A stretch of 64,000 nt of DNA from Planococcus wigleyi (GCF_014836985.1 NZ_JACSPU010000002.1:124001-188000); one strand, 5' to 3'. Counted from the stretch's first letter, positions 1 through 8,691 are shown. Numbers and translations: made by a program. The notes: generated by a model from the sequence alone, not told the origin.

Positions 1-947
1 GCTGGGATTCCGGAAGGCTCGAGCAGGTTCCGGCCGACGGTATCCGCCAGCAGCAGCAGCCAGCCGCCGATCAGGATGGCAAGCGGCAAGAACAGCTGAT
101 GGCGTGGACCTACAATGGATTTAGCGATATGAGGAGCCATCAGGCCAATGAAGGCGATTCCTCCGGTAACTGACACAGCGGACGCCGCCAACGCGACAGC
201 CGCCAGCAAAAGGACGACCCGCTCTTTCTCAATGGATACGCCGATGCCGACAGCAACAGGATCGCTGAGACCGAGGACGTTCATCCGATTGGCTTTGTAC
301 AAAGTGAACGGAATGAGCACCAGCAGCCAAGGAAGGATGGCCACAATAAACGGCCAATCGGCTCCCCAAATATTGCCGGCCAGCCAATTGGCGATAAAAT
401 CGACTTTTTCTGGTTCCGCCGAAGAAATCAAGACAATCATGACTCCCGACAAGGCCATGGAAAACCCGATTCCGACAAGCACAAGGCGGATCGGCTGCAA
501 GCCTGTGGTGCGGGAGTAAGAAAAGGCATAGATCAATGCAGCGGTCGCAAGGGCTCCACAAAATGCCACGATTGGCATCAAATAGACAAAAGATCCGGCC
601 TCTACCGGAATGAACAAGAAGAAAATCGCAATGGCGACGCCGGCACCGGAATTGATGCCAATGATTCCCGGGTCTGCCAGGTCATTGCGCGTTACGCTCT
701 GCAAAATTGCACCTGACAAAGCCAGTGCCATCCCGGCCAGAAGCGTGATCAAAATGCGCGGCAGCCGGATGGAAAACAGGATAAATTCTTCTTTAAATGT
801 GCCTTGACCGAGAATTGCCGGCACTAATCGATCATAGGAGATAGGGGAGTAGCCAAGCCCCATGCTGGCAATGGCCGTCAACAAAATCAATGCCAGCAAA
901 GAATAATACGAAATTCGTTGTTTTTTACGCAAGCTTGGGTGCATCAT
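1..947 (-). CDS. FecCD-family iron-siderophore ABC permease, second subunit (C-terminus off the left edge)
   Basis: Integral membrane subunit of an Fe(III)-siderophore importer. About 315 residues are visible. The frame is open to base 1, so roughly the last 20 of the usual 330-340 residues lie outside the window. The family signatures are present: a SIRLPRI stretch after the first helix, ALSGAILQSVTRNDLADPG, and near the end GLMAPHI followed by LLLADTVGRN. Two ATG codons are possible, at 947 and 944; both overlap the stop of the upstream permease (ATGATG over TGA), so translational coupling is expected. It is the fourth gene of the Fur-controlled minus-strand operon. It probably forms a heterodimer with the upstream permease. 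Confidence 0.93.
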   Translation of the reverse strand, partial: MMHPSLRKKQRISYYSLLALILLTAIASMGLGYSPISYDRLVPAILGQGTFKEEFILFSIRLPRILITLLAGMALALSGAILQSVTRNDLADPGIIGINSGAGVAIAIFFLFIPVEAGSFVYLMPIVAFCGALATAALIYAFSYSRTTGLQPIRLVLVGIGFSMALSGVMIVLISSAEPEKVDFIANWLAGNIWGADWPFIVAILPWLLVLIPFTLYKANRMNVLGLSDPVAVGIGVSIEKERVVLLLAAVALAASAVSVTGGIAFIGLMAPHIAKSIVGPRHQLFLPLAILIGGWLLLLADTVGRNLLEPSGIP

Positions 948-1942
948 GCGAATGCTTTGCCTCCTTTACGGACAATGACCAGGAAGAACGGCAAGCCGAT
1001 AATCGCGATGATCGCTGCCACCGGCGTTTCAAACGGTGCATTGATCGTCCGGCCGATCAAGTCGGCGAGCAGCATGAAAATAGCTCCAGCCACTGCCGAC
1101 ATCGGGATGATGAAACGGTAATCGGTCCCGACGATTGCCCGTACCACATGCGGAATCATTAAGCCGATAAACGCCATATTGCCGGCAAGCGCAACGGCAG
1201 CACCCGCAAGGAGCGTAATGACGACAAAGAGAATCGCCTTGACCTGAGCCGTTTTCTGGCCGAGGCCGATGGCGGCTTCTTCACTTAAGCTGAGGATGGT
1301 CAGCTGGCGAGACAGCAGCAGCGCAATCACCAAGGACACGGCGATAAACGGAACCACTACCTGCAGCTGGCCCCAAGAAGTGCCGATCAATCCGCCGGCT
1401 GTCCATTGGGAAACATTTTTGGAGATATTGAAATACAGGCCGATTCCTTCAGCAATCGCTGTCAGGAAGGCAGATATGGCTGCACCGGCAAGAACAATCC
1501 GGAAAGGCGAAAATCCGCCTTTTTTTGCGGCACCAATACCGAACACTAAAGCAGCACCGGCTGCAGCTCCGATAAAGCAGGCAATCATGATGCCGAAATA
1601 ATTGGCAGCCGGAATGAAAGCCAACGTGAAGGCTAACGCCGCGTTAGCACCTGCGGTCAAACCGAGAAGGCCTGGGTCAGCCAGCGGATTACGGGTCATG
1701 CCCTGCATCATCGCGCCCGATACAGCAAGAGCAGCACCGACAAAAATGGCGGCAATTTCGCGCGGCAGCCGGATCTCCCGAATGACCCCAATGCCGTCAC
1801 TGGAGCTGGTTGAAAATAACGCCAGCCCTACTTCTTTCAGACTGATATCTGCCGCTCCAAAAATCAAGGAAATGACCAGTGTCAGCACTAGCAGGAGCAG
1901 GCTTAAAATAAATTTAATGGGAAAGGAAACTTTAGGGCTCAT
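944..1942 (-). CDS. FecCD-family iron-siderophore ABC permease, first subunit
   Basis: A membrane permease of 332 residues, full length for the family, with about ten hydrophobic helices. Diagnostic stretches are IREIRLPREIAAI near residue 55, VSGAMMQGMTRNPLADPG near 80, FIGLMIPHVVRAIVG near 265 and LLADLIGRTINAP near 295. It should pair with the overlapping downstream permease and be driven by the ATPase two genes upstream. The ATG at 1942 is preceded by AGGAAAAG. About 150 bases, including a terminator-like hairpin, separate it from the binding-protein gene, so permease expression may be lower than that of the binding protein. The exact siderophore cannot be read from the sequence. Confidence 0.95.
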   Translation of the reverse strand: MSPKVSFPIKFILSLLLLVLTLVISLIFGAADISLKEVGLALFSTSSSDGIGVIREIRLPREIAAIFVGAALAVSGAMMQGMTRNPLADPGLLGLTAGANAALAFTLAFIPAANYFGIMIACFIGAAAGAALVFGIGAAKKGGFSPFRIVLAGAAISAFLTAIAEGIGLYFNISKNVSQWTAGGLIGTSWGQLQVVVPFIAVSLVIALLLSRQLTILSLSEEAAIGLGQKTAQVKAILFVVITLLAGAAVALAGNMAFIGLMIPHVVRAIVGTDYRFIIPMSAVAGAIFMLLADLIGRTINAPFETPVAAIIAIIGLPFFLVIVRKGGKAFA

Positions 1943-1968
1943 TCATCATCATCTTTTCCTGAGAATAA

Positions 1969-1998
1969 AAGAGGAATTCTAAAATCAGAATTCCTCTT
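1969..1998 (-). terminator. Intra-operon hairpin after the binding-protein gene
   Basis: A perfect 12-bp inverted repeat (AAGAGGAATTCT, 6-base loop, AGAATTCCTCTT). On the minus strand it is followed by a T-rich stretch. It lies between the binding-protein and permease genes and could cause partial termination or protect the 3' end, giving more binding protein than permease. Confidence 0.65.
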
Positions 1999-2089
1999 CT
2001 TTGGTATAGAAGTTTAGTTTTTGTTAGGTTACTTCTTTTAAATCCGATTCTAAAGGAGTTGCAAACCAGATTTAACGTAAAGCAGCTGG

Positions 2090-3016
2090 TTACTCGCCTA
2101 AAAAGTTTTCAATGAAGAATTCCAATTGGTATTCCAATGTAATCGGGTCATTGAAGTAGAACTCTTTAGCATTGGCTTCAAAAATTTGGCCGTTTTTAGC
2201 TGCGGGTGTGTTTTTGTACAGGTCGGTTTCCTGGAATGAGTTGTCCTGTGTGCTGTCTTTGCTGAAGATGACATAGTCACCCATGTATTCCGGCAAGACT
2301 TCCTGGGACAGCATATAATAACCGTCTGCTAAAGCCATTTCTTCCACTTTTGCAGGCATTTTTAATTTCATTTCCTGGTAAAGGATTTCAGTTCCGCGTC
2401 CCCAGTTGTCTCCGAATACATACAATTGCTTGTCGAAGTTCTCAATAACCGAAACGGTTGCGTCTTCACCGATTTTCGCACGGATATCTTCACCGGCTTG
2501 CTGTGAGCGTTCCTGGAAATCTGTAATCCATGCCTGTGCTTCTTTTTCTTTGTTCAACACTTTACCGATTTCCAAGTGTTGGTCCAAGTAGCCCAATTTA
2601 CCGTAAGTGAACGTGACAGTTGGTGCGATTTCTTTCAATTTGTCGATGTTGTTGATGGTTGAACCGCCAAGGATCAAGTCAGGTTCCAATTCAATGATTT
2701 TTTCAAGATCTGTATCTGCTACTTCTTCCACGTCTTTCAATTGTTCTTCAAAACGCGGGTTGTTTTTAGACCATGAATCGACGCCCACTAAAGGAACGTC
2801 CAAGGACATGACGTCACCGCCATAAGTAGAAAGAACGATGACGCGCTGTGGATCTGCAGGCACTTCAACAGGTCCGTTTTCAGATTCGTATGTAATGGTT
2901 TCAGGTGCTTTGTCAGCTTCTGCAGCGTCTGCTTCTTCAGTGGTTGACTCAGAATTGCAGGCACCCAGGATCAGCAGCAATGTTAATAGAAAGAAAGGCA
3001 AGAATAATTTTTTCAT
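2090..3016 (-). CDS. Iron-siderophore ABC transporter substrate-binding lipoprotein
   Basis: An extracellular, lipid-anchored binding protein of 308 residues. The N-terminus is a lipoprotein signal with lipobox LILGAC, and Cys20 is the lipidation site; an acidic linker follows. The mature part has the helical-backbone (cluster A-III) pattern of iron-siderophore receptors: RVIVLSTYGGDVMSLDVPLVGVD, then LEPDLILGG, a long central helix and a C-terminal YQLEFF helix. It lies 5 bases downstream of the ATPase and upstream of both permeases, so it supplies substrate to this importer. Ligand class (hydroxamate, catecholate or carboxylate) is not resolved. Confidence 0.93.
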   Translation of the reverse strand: MKKLFLPFFLLTLLLILGACNSESTTEEADAAEADKAPETITYESENGPVEVPADPQRVIVLSTYGGDVMSLDVPLVGVDSWSKNNPRFEEQLKDVEEVADTDLEKIIELEPDLILGGSTINNIDKLKEIAPTVTFTYGKLGYLDQHLEIGKVLNKEKEAQAWITDFQERSQQAGEDIRAKIGEDATVSVIENFDKQLYVFGDNWGRGTEILYQEMKLKMPAKVEEMALADGYYMLSQEVLPEYMGDYVIFSKDSTQDNSFQETDLYKNTPAAKNGQIFEANAKEFYFNDPITLEYQLEFFIENFLGE

Positions 3017-3021
3017 GTCGG

Positions 3022-3813
3022 TTAGACTCCTCTGATTAAGTTATAGGTTGTGCACATCGGTTTTTGTGTACGCGGATCCAAGCCGATTTCTGCATCGATC
3101 CGGAAAACTTCTTTCAATACAGGTTGTGTAATGACTTCGTGGCAATTGCCGGCTTTGACGATCTGGCCGTCTTTCATGGCGATGATGTGGTCGGCAAAAC
3201 GCGCTGCCTGGTTCAGGTCATGGAGCACCATAATGATGGTCCGTTCCTGTTCACGGTTGAGTTGCTGCAGCAGTTCTAAAATCTCCAGCTGGTGAGCCAT
3301 ATCCAGGTAGGTCGTCGGTTCATCCAGAAAAATCATTTCCGTTTCCTGTGCCAATGCCATCGCAATCCAAACACGTTGGCGCTGACCGCCGGATAATGCG
3401 TCAACCGGGTGGTATTTAAAGAATTGCGTCCCCGTAACATCAAGTGCCCAGTTGATGATTTCGTAATCTTTCTTGGACAATCGCCCAAAGCCTTTCTGAT
3501 AAGGGAAGCGGCCGTAGGAAACCAGTTCACCGACCGTCAATCCGGCGGCGCTGTCAGGTGTTTGTGGAAGGATGGCCATTTTTTTCGCCAGCGATTTCGT
3601 GTTTTCCTGGGCAATATTGCTGCCATCCAATACCACGGATCCGGATTGATGCGAGATCACCCGAGTAATCGCTTTTAACAGAGTCGATTTGCCACAGCCG
3701 TTGGAACCGATGATCGTTGTAATTTTCTTGTCCGGAATTTGGACCGTCAAATCTTTGACAATCAGCCTGTCTCCATAACTGATATTCAGCTCCTCGGTGA
3801 ATAAACGCACCAT
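3022..3813 (-). CDS. Iron-siderophore ABC transporter ATP-binding protein (FhuC/FecE type)
   Basis: The cytoplasmic ATPase that powers the siderophore importer, 263 residues. Walker A is GSNGCGKST (residues 36-44), the ABC signature is LSGGQRQR (about 140), Walker B is MIFLDEPT (about 160), and the switch histidine lies in IMVLHDLNQA. It is the first gene of the minus-strand operon, with a GGAGG ribosome binding site before the ATG at 3813. The operon promoter and Fur box lie immediately upstream. Having the ATPase encoded with the permeases contrasts with Feu-type systems that borrow an unlinked ATPase. Confidence 0.96.
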   Translation of the reverse strand: MVRLFTEELNISYGDRLIVKDLTVQIPDKKITTIIGSNGCGKSTLLKAITRVISHQSGSVVLDGSNIAQENTKSLAKKMAILPQTPDSAAGLTVGELVSYGRFPYQKGFGRLSKKDYEIINWALDVTGTQFFKYHPVDALSGGQRQRVWIAMALAQETEMIFLDEPTTYLDMAHQLEILELLQQLNREQERTIIMVLHDLNQAARFADHIIAMKDGQIVKAGNCHEVITQPVLKEVFRIDAEIGLDPRTQKPMCTTYNLIRGV

Positions 3814-3850
3814 TCAAAAACCTCCTTTTCAAAATTAATACTTTTTATCA

Positions 3851-3912
3851 TTGATAATGATTATCATTTTCAGTACAATCAACACTATAAGACTAATTAT
3901 TTTTATTGTCAA
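3851..3912. promoter_or_regulatory. Divergent promoters sharing one Fur box (3852-3866)
   Basis: The perfect 7-1-7 palindrome TGATAATGATTATCA at 3852-3866 matches the Bacillus Fur box. On the plus strand, a -35 TTGATA (3851-3856), 17-bp spacer and -10 TACAAT (3874-3879) drive the reductase, with the Fur box covering the -35 and spacer. On the minus strand, -35 TTGACA (3912-3907), 17 bp and -10 TATAGT (3889-3884) drive the ABC operon; the Fur box sits just downstream of the expected start. One Fur dimer set should therefore repress both directions when iron is sufficient. Confidence 0.88.
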
Positions 3913-3943
3913 TAAAAATATGGATGGGCAGGAGTGAAGATAG

Positions 3944-4993
3944 ATGGGGGAAAAAGAACTTTTTGATGTAACAATTATAGGTGGGGGCCCAGCAGGATTG
4001 TATTCAGCTTTTTATAGTGGTTTACGTGAAATGAAAACGAAAATTATCGAATTTCAGCCGGAATTGGGCGGCAAAATTCATGTCTACCCGGAAAAAATGA
4101 TTTGGGACGTTGGGGGACAGCCGCCGATTCAAGGAGCTAAGCTCATCGACCAATTGGTTGCACAAGGGCTGACATTCCACCCGAAAGTCGTATTGAATGA
4201 AAAAGTTGAGTCCATCGCAAAAAATGAAAAAGGCATCTTTGAAATGATCGGTTCTTCCGGTGAAGTGCATTTATCAAAAACGGTGATTGTCGCTGTCGGT
4301 GGAGGCATCCTGAATCCGCAAAAATTGCAGATTGAAGGAGCGGAGCGTTTTGAAGTGTCGAATCTGAATTACACCGTCAAATCACTGGAGCGATTCAAAG
4401 GCAAAACGGTCTTGATTTCAGGCGGCGGAAATTCTGCCATCGACTGGGCAAATGAATTGGAACCGATCGCCAAGCAAGTATACGTCACCTACCGCAAGCC
4501 TGAGCTTGCAGGACATGAAGCGCAAGTGACGCAGCTGATGAACGGCTCTGCCATCTGCTGCCTCCATACGAATATCACGCGTTTGATCGCTTCGGATGGC
4601 CGGGATGCCATCGAGTTTGTTGAATTGACGCATCAGGAAACGAATGAAAAACAAGTTCTGCCGATTGATGAGATGATCATCAACCACGGCTACGAGCGCG
4701 ACATCAGTCTGCTTGGAAACAGTCCGTTGAATATTGAAATTGCCGACGATTACTACATCGCGGGCACGCCAAGCAGCGAATCATCAGTTGAAGGCCTCTA
4801 TGCAGCGGGTGACATTCTGCAGCACGAAGGCAAATTGAATCTGATTGCCGGAACATTCCAGGATGCAGCGAACGCAGTCAATAAAGCCAAGCACTACATC
4901 CAGCCGGACGCGAATAGAATCGCCATGGTGTCTTCTCATAATGAAGTGTTCAAAAAGCGCAATAAGGAATTGGTCAAGCAGTTATTGGTGTAG
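3944..4993 (+). CDS. Ferredoxin/flavodoxin--NADP(+) reductase, thioredoxin-reductase-like (YumC/YcgT type)
   Basis: A 349-residue FAD- and NADPH-binding flavoprotein that passes electrons from NADPH to ferredoxin or flavodoxin. The FAD-binding motif GGGPAG is at residues 13-18, the NADP-binding motif SGGGNSAIDWA is near 155, and the C-terminal FAD motif GLYAAGDI is near 284. It lacks the redox CxxC of thioredoxin reductase, consistent with the FNR2 family. It is divergent from the siderophore importer and shares its Fur box. In Bacillus one paralog of this family (ycgT) is Fur-regulated. A role in reductive iron release from imported siderophore, or in supplying flavodoxin during iron starvation, is inference. 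Confidence 0.9.
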   Translation: MGEKELFDVTIIGGGPAGLYSAFYSGLREMKTKIIEFQPELGGKIHVYPEKMIWDVGGQPPIQGAKLIDQLVAQGLTFHPKVVLNEKVESIAKNEKGIFEMIGSSGEVHLSKTVIVAVGGGILNPQKLQIEGAERFEVSNLNYTVKSLERFKGKTVLISGGGNSAIDWANELEPIAKQVYVTYRKPELAGHEAQVTQLMNGSAICCLHTNITRLIASDGRDAIEFVELTHQETNEKQVLPIDEMIINHGYERDISLLGNSPLNIEIADDYYIAGTPSSESSVEGLYAAGDILQHEGKLNLIAGTFQDAANAVNKAKHYIQPDANRIAMVSSHNEVFKKRNKELVKQLLV

Positions 4994-5075
4994 CAAAGAA
5001 CTTTTCCGGATAGTTTGAGACGGCTGAGACTGAGGTATAGAAAGCTGTAAAGATAATTCGGAGGAGGAATAGGCT

Positions 5076-5492
5076 ATGGAATTAAAAGATTATGGAGCAG
5101 AATCGTTTGTGGTGAATATCGAAGAGGCGACCAAGCAAAATGACACATTCCGCACCGCTCTATGGACAGGCAAGAACCTGCAGGTTACCGTCATGAGCAT
5201 TGAAGTGGGAGACGACATCGGCCTGGAAGTCCATGAAGGCGACCAATTTCTGCGGATTGAAGCCGGAAAAGGCTTTGTCCAAATGGGGGACAGCGAAGAC
5301 AACCTGACCTTTGAAGAAAATGCTGAAGACGATTACGCCATCATGATTCCAGCAGGAAAGTGGCATAACGTCACAAACAAAGGCGATCAACCGTTAAAAA
5401 TATACTCCATTTACGCGCCGCCGGAACATCCTCATGGCACCGTGCATGAGACCAAGGCGATTGCTGAGAAAGCTGAAGAAGAAGAGGAGTAA
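5076..5492 (+). CDS. Cupin-domain protein
   Basis: A 138-residue cytoplasmic protein with one cupin barrel. Metal-ligand candidates lie in the first motif (LEVHEGDQFLRIEAGKG, about 52-68) and the second (IMIPAGKWHNVTNKGDQPL, about 92-110). The first motif has HEGDQ rather than the usual HxH, so metal binding may be altered. The end is strongly acidic (EEEEE). A strong GGAGGAGG site precedes the ATG. It lies downstream of the Fur-regulated reductase with an 82-base gap and may be read through from it. Specific substrate unknown; small stand-alone cupins of this type are usually annotated only at domain level. Confidence 0.85.
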   Translation: MELKDYGAESFVVNIEEATKQNDTFRTALWTGKNLQVTVMSIEVGDDIGLEVHEGDQFLRIEAGKGFVQMGDSEDNLTFEENAEDDYAIMIPAGKWHNVTNKGDQPLKIYSIYAPPEHPHGTVHETKAIAEKAEEEEE

Positions 5493-5550
5493 CTGATCCG
5501 ATAAATAAGCCGGATTATTAGCAGTGTGCAATGGTAAAATAGGATATAGA

Positions 5551-5590
5551 AATGGCCATCAATTCGTAAGTGAATTGATGGCCATTTTTT
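5551..5590. terminator. Bidirectional Rho-independent terminator
   Basis: A 15-bp stem (AATGGCCATCAATTC at 5551-5565, complement at 5572-5586) followed by TTTTTT on the plus strand and preceded by an A/T-rich stretch on the other side. It separates the cupin gene from the convergent MFS gene. Confidence 0.9.
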
Positions 5591-5594
5591 ATTT

Positions 5595-6788
5595 CTAAAC
5601 CAATGCCGCTGCTTCTGCACGTTCTTTTTTGCCGTGCATCAAATAATACAAGACGGCAGTTGCAAGCACCGCAAAGCCCAGGATGCCGTAAAGTGAACTG
5701 TAACCAATCAGGGGGATGACAAAGCCCAGCAAGTACGGGCCGAAGCCGAGCCCGGCATCCATTGAGATAAAGAATGTCGAAGTGGCAAGGCCCATACGGT
5801 GAGGCGGCGTCAGCTTGACCGCGACTGCTTGCGTCGTCGATTGCATATTGCCGAAGCCCAAACCAATCAAAGCACCGGCAACCAATAACCCTGTACTGCT
5901 GCTGGTGACGCTTAACAGGAAAAGTCCTGCTGCAAAAATGGCGAAAGCAGGATACATGACGAAGTTTGCGCCTTTCAGGTCCATCAGTCTTCCGGTGAAC
6001 GGCCGGGAAACTAATATCGCAATGGCGTAAACAAGGAAAAAGTAGCTGGCTGCCTGCACTAAATCTTCCTCCATCGCAAAGAAGTTGATAAATGACAGAA
6101 CGCTGGAATAGCAAAGGGCGATGGCCAGACAAACGAGTGCAATCGGTACAGCTTTCGGTTCGATGTAATCTGAAATCTTAAACCCTTTCGTTTCGTCAGT
6201 TGCAGGTGGCGCAACGACTGGCGGTACATAAACAAATAAAGATACGGCCAAGCTGACCACGCCGAGCGCCAAGCATACCGAAAAAATCATTTCATAGCTG
6301 CTGTACTGGCTCATCATCAACCCGATGAAGGGGCCAAAAGCCGTCGCTAAAGTCGAACTGAGGCTGAAATAACCGATCCCTTCGCCTTTGCGTCTCATTG
6401 GAATAATTTGAGCAACGATGGTTCCGGCTGCCGTGCTGGCCATTCCCAACGTCATCCCGTGAAGAAAGCGATTGAGCATGAGGAAAGGAAGTCCGAAATT
6501 CAGGAAATAGAAGAATGTAGTCAAAGTGAATAGCGCAAGGCCGATGACCAAGGTCTGTTTGCGGCCAATTTTGTCGATTGTACGGCCGATGACCAGCCTT
6601 CCCGCTAAAGCGCCCAGAATGAAAATTCCGGTAACCAGGCCGGCTTCGCTTGTTGAAGCCCCATATTCCTCAACAGCATAGACGGCGATTGTGACCATCA
6701 GTAGATAGAAGATAAGAACTAAGAAAAAATTCACTAAAGCAGTGACGATAAAGTCTTTTGTCCATAAAGGAGGATTGTTTTTATTCAT
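5595..6788 (-). CDS. MFS transporter, DHA1 drug-efflux type
   Basis: A 397-residue, 12-helix exporter. The cytoplasmic loop 2-3 carries the MFS A-motif (GRLVIGRTIDKIGRKQTLV, about 64-82). The N-terminal PLWTKDF, shared with the plus-strand MFS at 7438, and extensive similarity elsewhere show that the two are paralogs flanking one regulator. Its start overlaps the stop of the marR gene by 4 bases, so the two are one minus-strand transcript. Substrate is unknown; multidrug or toxicant export is inferred from the MarR linkage. Confidence 0.9.
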   Translation of the reverse strand: MNKNNPPLWTKDFIVTALVNFFLVLIFYLLMVTIAVYAVEEYGASTSEAGLVTGIFILGALAGRLVIGRTIDKIGRKQTLVIGLALFTLTTFFYFLNFGLPFLMLNRFLHGMTLGMASTAAGTIVAQIIPMRRKGEGIGYFSLSSTLATAFGPFIGLMMSQYSSYEMIFSVCLALGVVSLAVSLFVYVPPVVAPPATDETKGFKISDYIEPKAVPIALVCLAIALCYSSVLSFINFFAMEEDLVQAASYFFLVYAIAILVSRPFTGRLMDLKGANFVMYPAFAIFAAGLFLLSVTSSSTGLLVAGALIGLGFGNMQSTTQAVAVKLTPPHRMGLATSTFFISMDAGLGFGPYLLGFVIPLIGYSSLYGILGFAVLATAVLYYLMHGKKERAEAAALV

Positions 6789-7228
6789 TTGGAATTCTCC
6801 CTGCTGATTAAATTCATGCGTATGGTTTTCATCATCTCAATCCCTGCAAGCTGATCTTCTTCCGGGATATGAGCCAGAATTTCTTTTTCAAATTGATCGA
6901 TAGTGACACGAACATCCTCGTATACTTTTTTCCCGTGGGTAGTAAGCTGCATCCGTTTTTCACGTCTGTCTTTGCCGGGGATGTGCTCTAAGTAACCTTG
7001 CTCTTCCAATCGGGTTACGGTGCGTGTCACGGTCGGTTTTTCAATCCGTTGATAATGGGCAAGCTCAACTAACGTTGCGGAGTCATTATTGGCTATATAA
7101 TACAAAATTGACCATTGAGCCCGGTAGAGCCTATGCTTGCCAAGTTCGTTATTCAAATGATGTTCAAAAGGCCTGGACAGTAAAAGAAACTGATGGAAAA
7201 ACTCTTGAAAAGCTTTAATGAAAAACAC
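6785..7228 (-). CDS. MarR-family transcriptional regulator of the flanking MFS genes
   Basis: A small winged-helix repressor. HTH region: SATLVELAHYQRIEKPTVTR, followed by the wing LEEQGYLEHIPGKDRREKRM typical of MarR. Choice of start is uncertain. An ATG at 7270 would lie in the predicted -10 box and operator, so translation probably begins downstream. GTG at 7228 is listed; the strong AAAGAGGTG site is 6 bases before an ATT at 7219, which could be a rare ATT start. The downstream MFS gene overlaps by 4 bases. Two matching palindromes (7253-7267, 7356-7376) are the likely operators, making it autoregulated and controlling the divergent MFS as well. Confidence 0.88.
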   Translation of the reverse strand: MFFIKAFQEFFHQFLLLSRPFEHHLNNELGKHRLYRAQWSILYYIANNDSATLVELAHYQRIEKPTVTRTVTRLEEQGYLEHIPGKDRREKRMQLTTHGKKVYEDVRVTIDQFEKEILAHIPEEDQLAGIEMMKTIRMNLISRENSK

Positions 7229-7252
7229 CTCTTTATAATGTTGATGACGTTT

Positions 7253-7294
7253 GTTATCAAGGGTAACCATATCAAAAGATAGAGACTGAAACAA
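7253..7294 (-). promoter_or_regulatory. marR promoter with palindromic operator (7253-7267)
   Basis: On the minus strand, -35 TTGTTT (7294-7289), 17-bp spacer and -10 TATGGT (7271-7266). The palindrome GTTATC-AAG-GGTAAC (7253-7267) overlaps the -10 and the transcription start, so binding would block the promoter. Confidence 0.7.
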
Positions 7295-7347
7295 CGTTTT
7301 AAATCATAAAGAAAGTGAAAGCTTCTGTACTTTTGTTAAAAACCCTG

Positions 7348-7376
7348 TATAATAATTAGTTATCTTGGGTAACTAA
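7348..7376 (+). promoter_or_regulatory. Promoter -10 and second MarR operator for the divergent MFS gene
   Basis: A consensus -10 TATAAT at 7348-7353 (weak -35) is followed three bases later by the palindrome TTAGTTATC-TTG-GGTAACTAA at 7356-7376. Its core is identical to the operator in front of marR except for the 3-base centre. This layout predicts repression by MarR. Confidence 0.75.
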
Positions 7377-7437
7377 TTTACTTCTGTAATGGATAGTAAT
7401 TGTCTAGAAATCATATGGAGGCAGGTGAGTAAGAAAA

Positions 7438-8649
7438 ATGGAACAGAAAAAAGAACCATTATGGACAAAAGATTTTCTGCTTGTTTTTGGCGTGAACTTC
7501 TTATTGTTTTTAAGTTTTTATTTATTGGTAGTCATCATTCCGGTTTATGCAAAAGGGGAGTTTAATGCCTCCACCAGTATGGCCGGTTTGGCTTCCAGTA
7601 TTTTTGTGGTCGGTGCATTGATGGGCCGGCTGTTCGGAGGATCAGCTATTGAACGGATAGGAAGAAAAAAACTGTTGTTTATCGGCTTGGCTGCGTTTCT
7701 CGTACTGACGCTATTGTATTTCATCATCAACAGTTTGGCCGTGCTCTTGTTTATCCGCCTCTTCCACGGTATCGCGTTTGCGCTGGCTTCTACAGCTACA
7801 GGCACGATAGCCGCTAGCCTGATTCCCAATTCCAGACGTGGGGAAGGGACGGGGTATTACGGCGTCAGCATTATCATCGCCTCTGCGATCGGACCGTTTA
7901 TTGGTCTACTGATTACGGACCGTATTTCGGCAGAAGCCAATTTCATTATTTGTAGTGTGCTGGCGCTTGTCACTTTGCTTGCTGCATTGTTCATGAATAT
8001 TCCGCGTCTTGTATTGACCGCTGAACAAATGAAAGAAATGAAAGGACTTAAATTGTCCAATTTTCTGGAACCAAAAGCTGTCCCAATTTCAATCATCAGT
8101 TTTGTCATGGCCTTGGGCTATTCAAGTGTACTCTCCTATCTGACCTTTTATGCCAAGGAAATAGATCTTGTCGAAGCCGCAAGCCTATTTTTTATTGTCT
8201 ACGCTGTGGTGGTAATCCTGTCCAGACCGTTTACGGGCCGCTTATTTGACGTTAAAGGCGTCAATATTGTGATGTATCCGGCAATCATCGCTTATGCCAT
8301 TGGCATGGTACTATTGAGCCAAGCACATAGCGGGATCATTCTGCTCCTTGCAGGCGTATTTATTGGTCTTGGATACGGTACATTGCAGTCCAGTTCTCAA
8401 GCCTTGGCGATTAAGCTATCGCCCGCACATCGAATGGGGCTGGCAACCTCCACTTTCTATATTTTTGTGGACATCGGCATCGGTTTTGGACCGTTTGCAC
8501 TCGGGTTCATCACGCCGCTTGTCGGATTTAGGGGAATGTATTTATTGATAGCGGCCATGCTTGCTGCCAGCGTGGTTTTATACCATCTGCTGGTTGGCAG
8601 ACAACAAAAGAACGGCTGGGAAAAAGCCGAAGGCGTCTCGGTCGAATAA
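7438..8649 (+). CDS. MFS transporter, DHA1 drug-efflux type (paralog of the 5595-6788 gene)
   Basis: A 403-residue, 12-helix exporter. The N-terminal PLWTKDF, the loop-2/3 motif GRLFGGSAIERIGRKKLL and the helix-5 motif region SIIIASAIGPFIG match the paralog on the other side of marR. The ATG at 7438 follows GGAGGCAGGTGAG. Transcription starts from a promoter overlapped by the second MarR operator. Keeping two similar exporters under one repressor suggests overlapping but different substrate ranges; this is inference. A terminator lies about 45 bases downstream. Confidence 0.9.
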   Translation: MEQKKEPLWTKDFLLVFGVNFLLFLSFYLLVVIIPVYAKGEFNASTSMAGLASSIFVVGALMGRLFGGSAIERIGRKKLLFIGLAAFLVLTLLYFIINSLAVLLFIRLFHGIAFALASTATGTIAASLIPNSRRGEGTGYYGVSIIIASAIGPFIGLLITDRISAEANFIICSVLALVTLLAALFMNIPRLVLTAEQMKEMKGLKLSNFLEPKAVPISIISFVMALGYSSVLSYLTFYAKEIDLVEAASLFFIVYAVVVILSRPFTGRLFDVKGVNIVMYPAIIAYAIGMVLLSQAHSGIILLLAGVFIGLGYGTLQSSSQALAIKLSPAHRMGLATSTFYIFVDIGIGFGPFALGFITPLVGFRGMYLLIAAMLAASVVLYHLLVGRQQKNGWEKAEGVSVE

Positions 8650-8691
8650 AAAAAATCAATTGAACACTGTCTCATTTTAAAAGTGAACATC

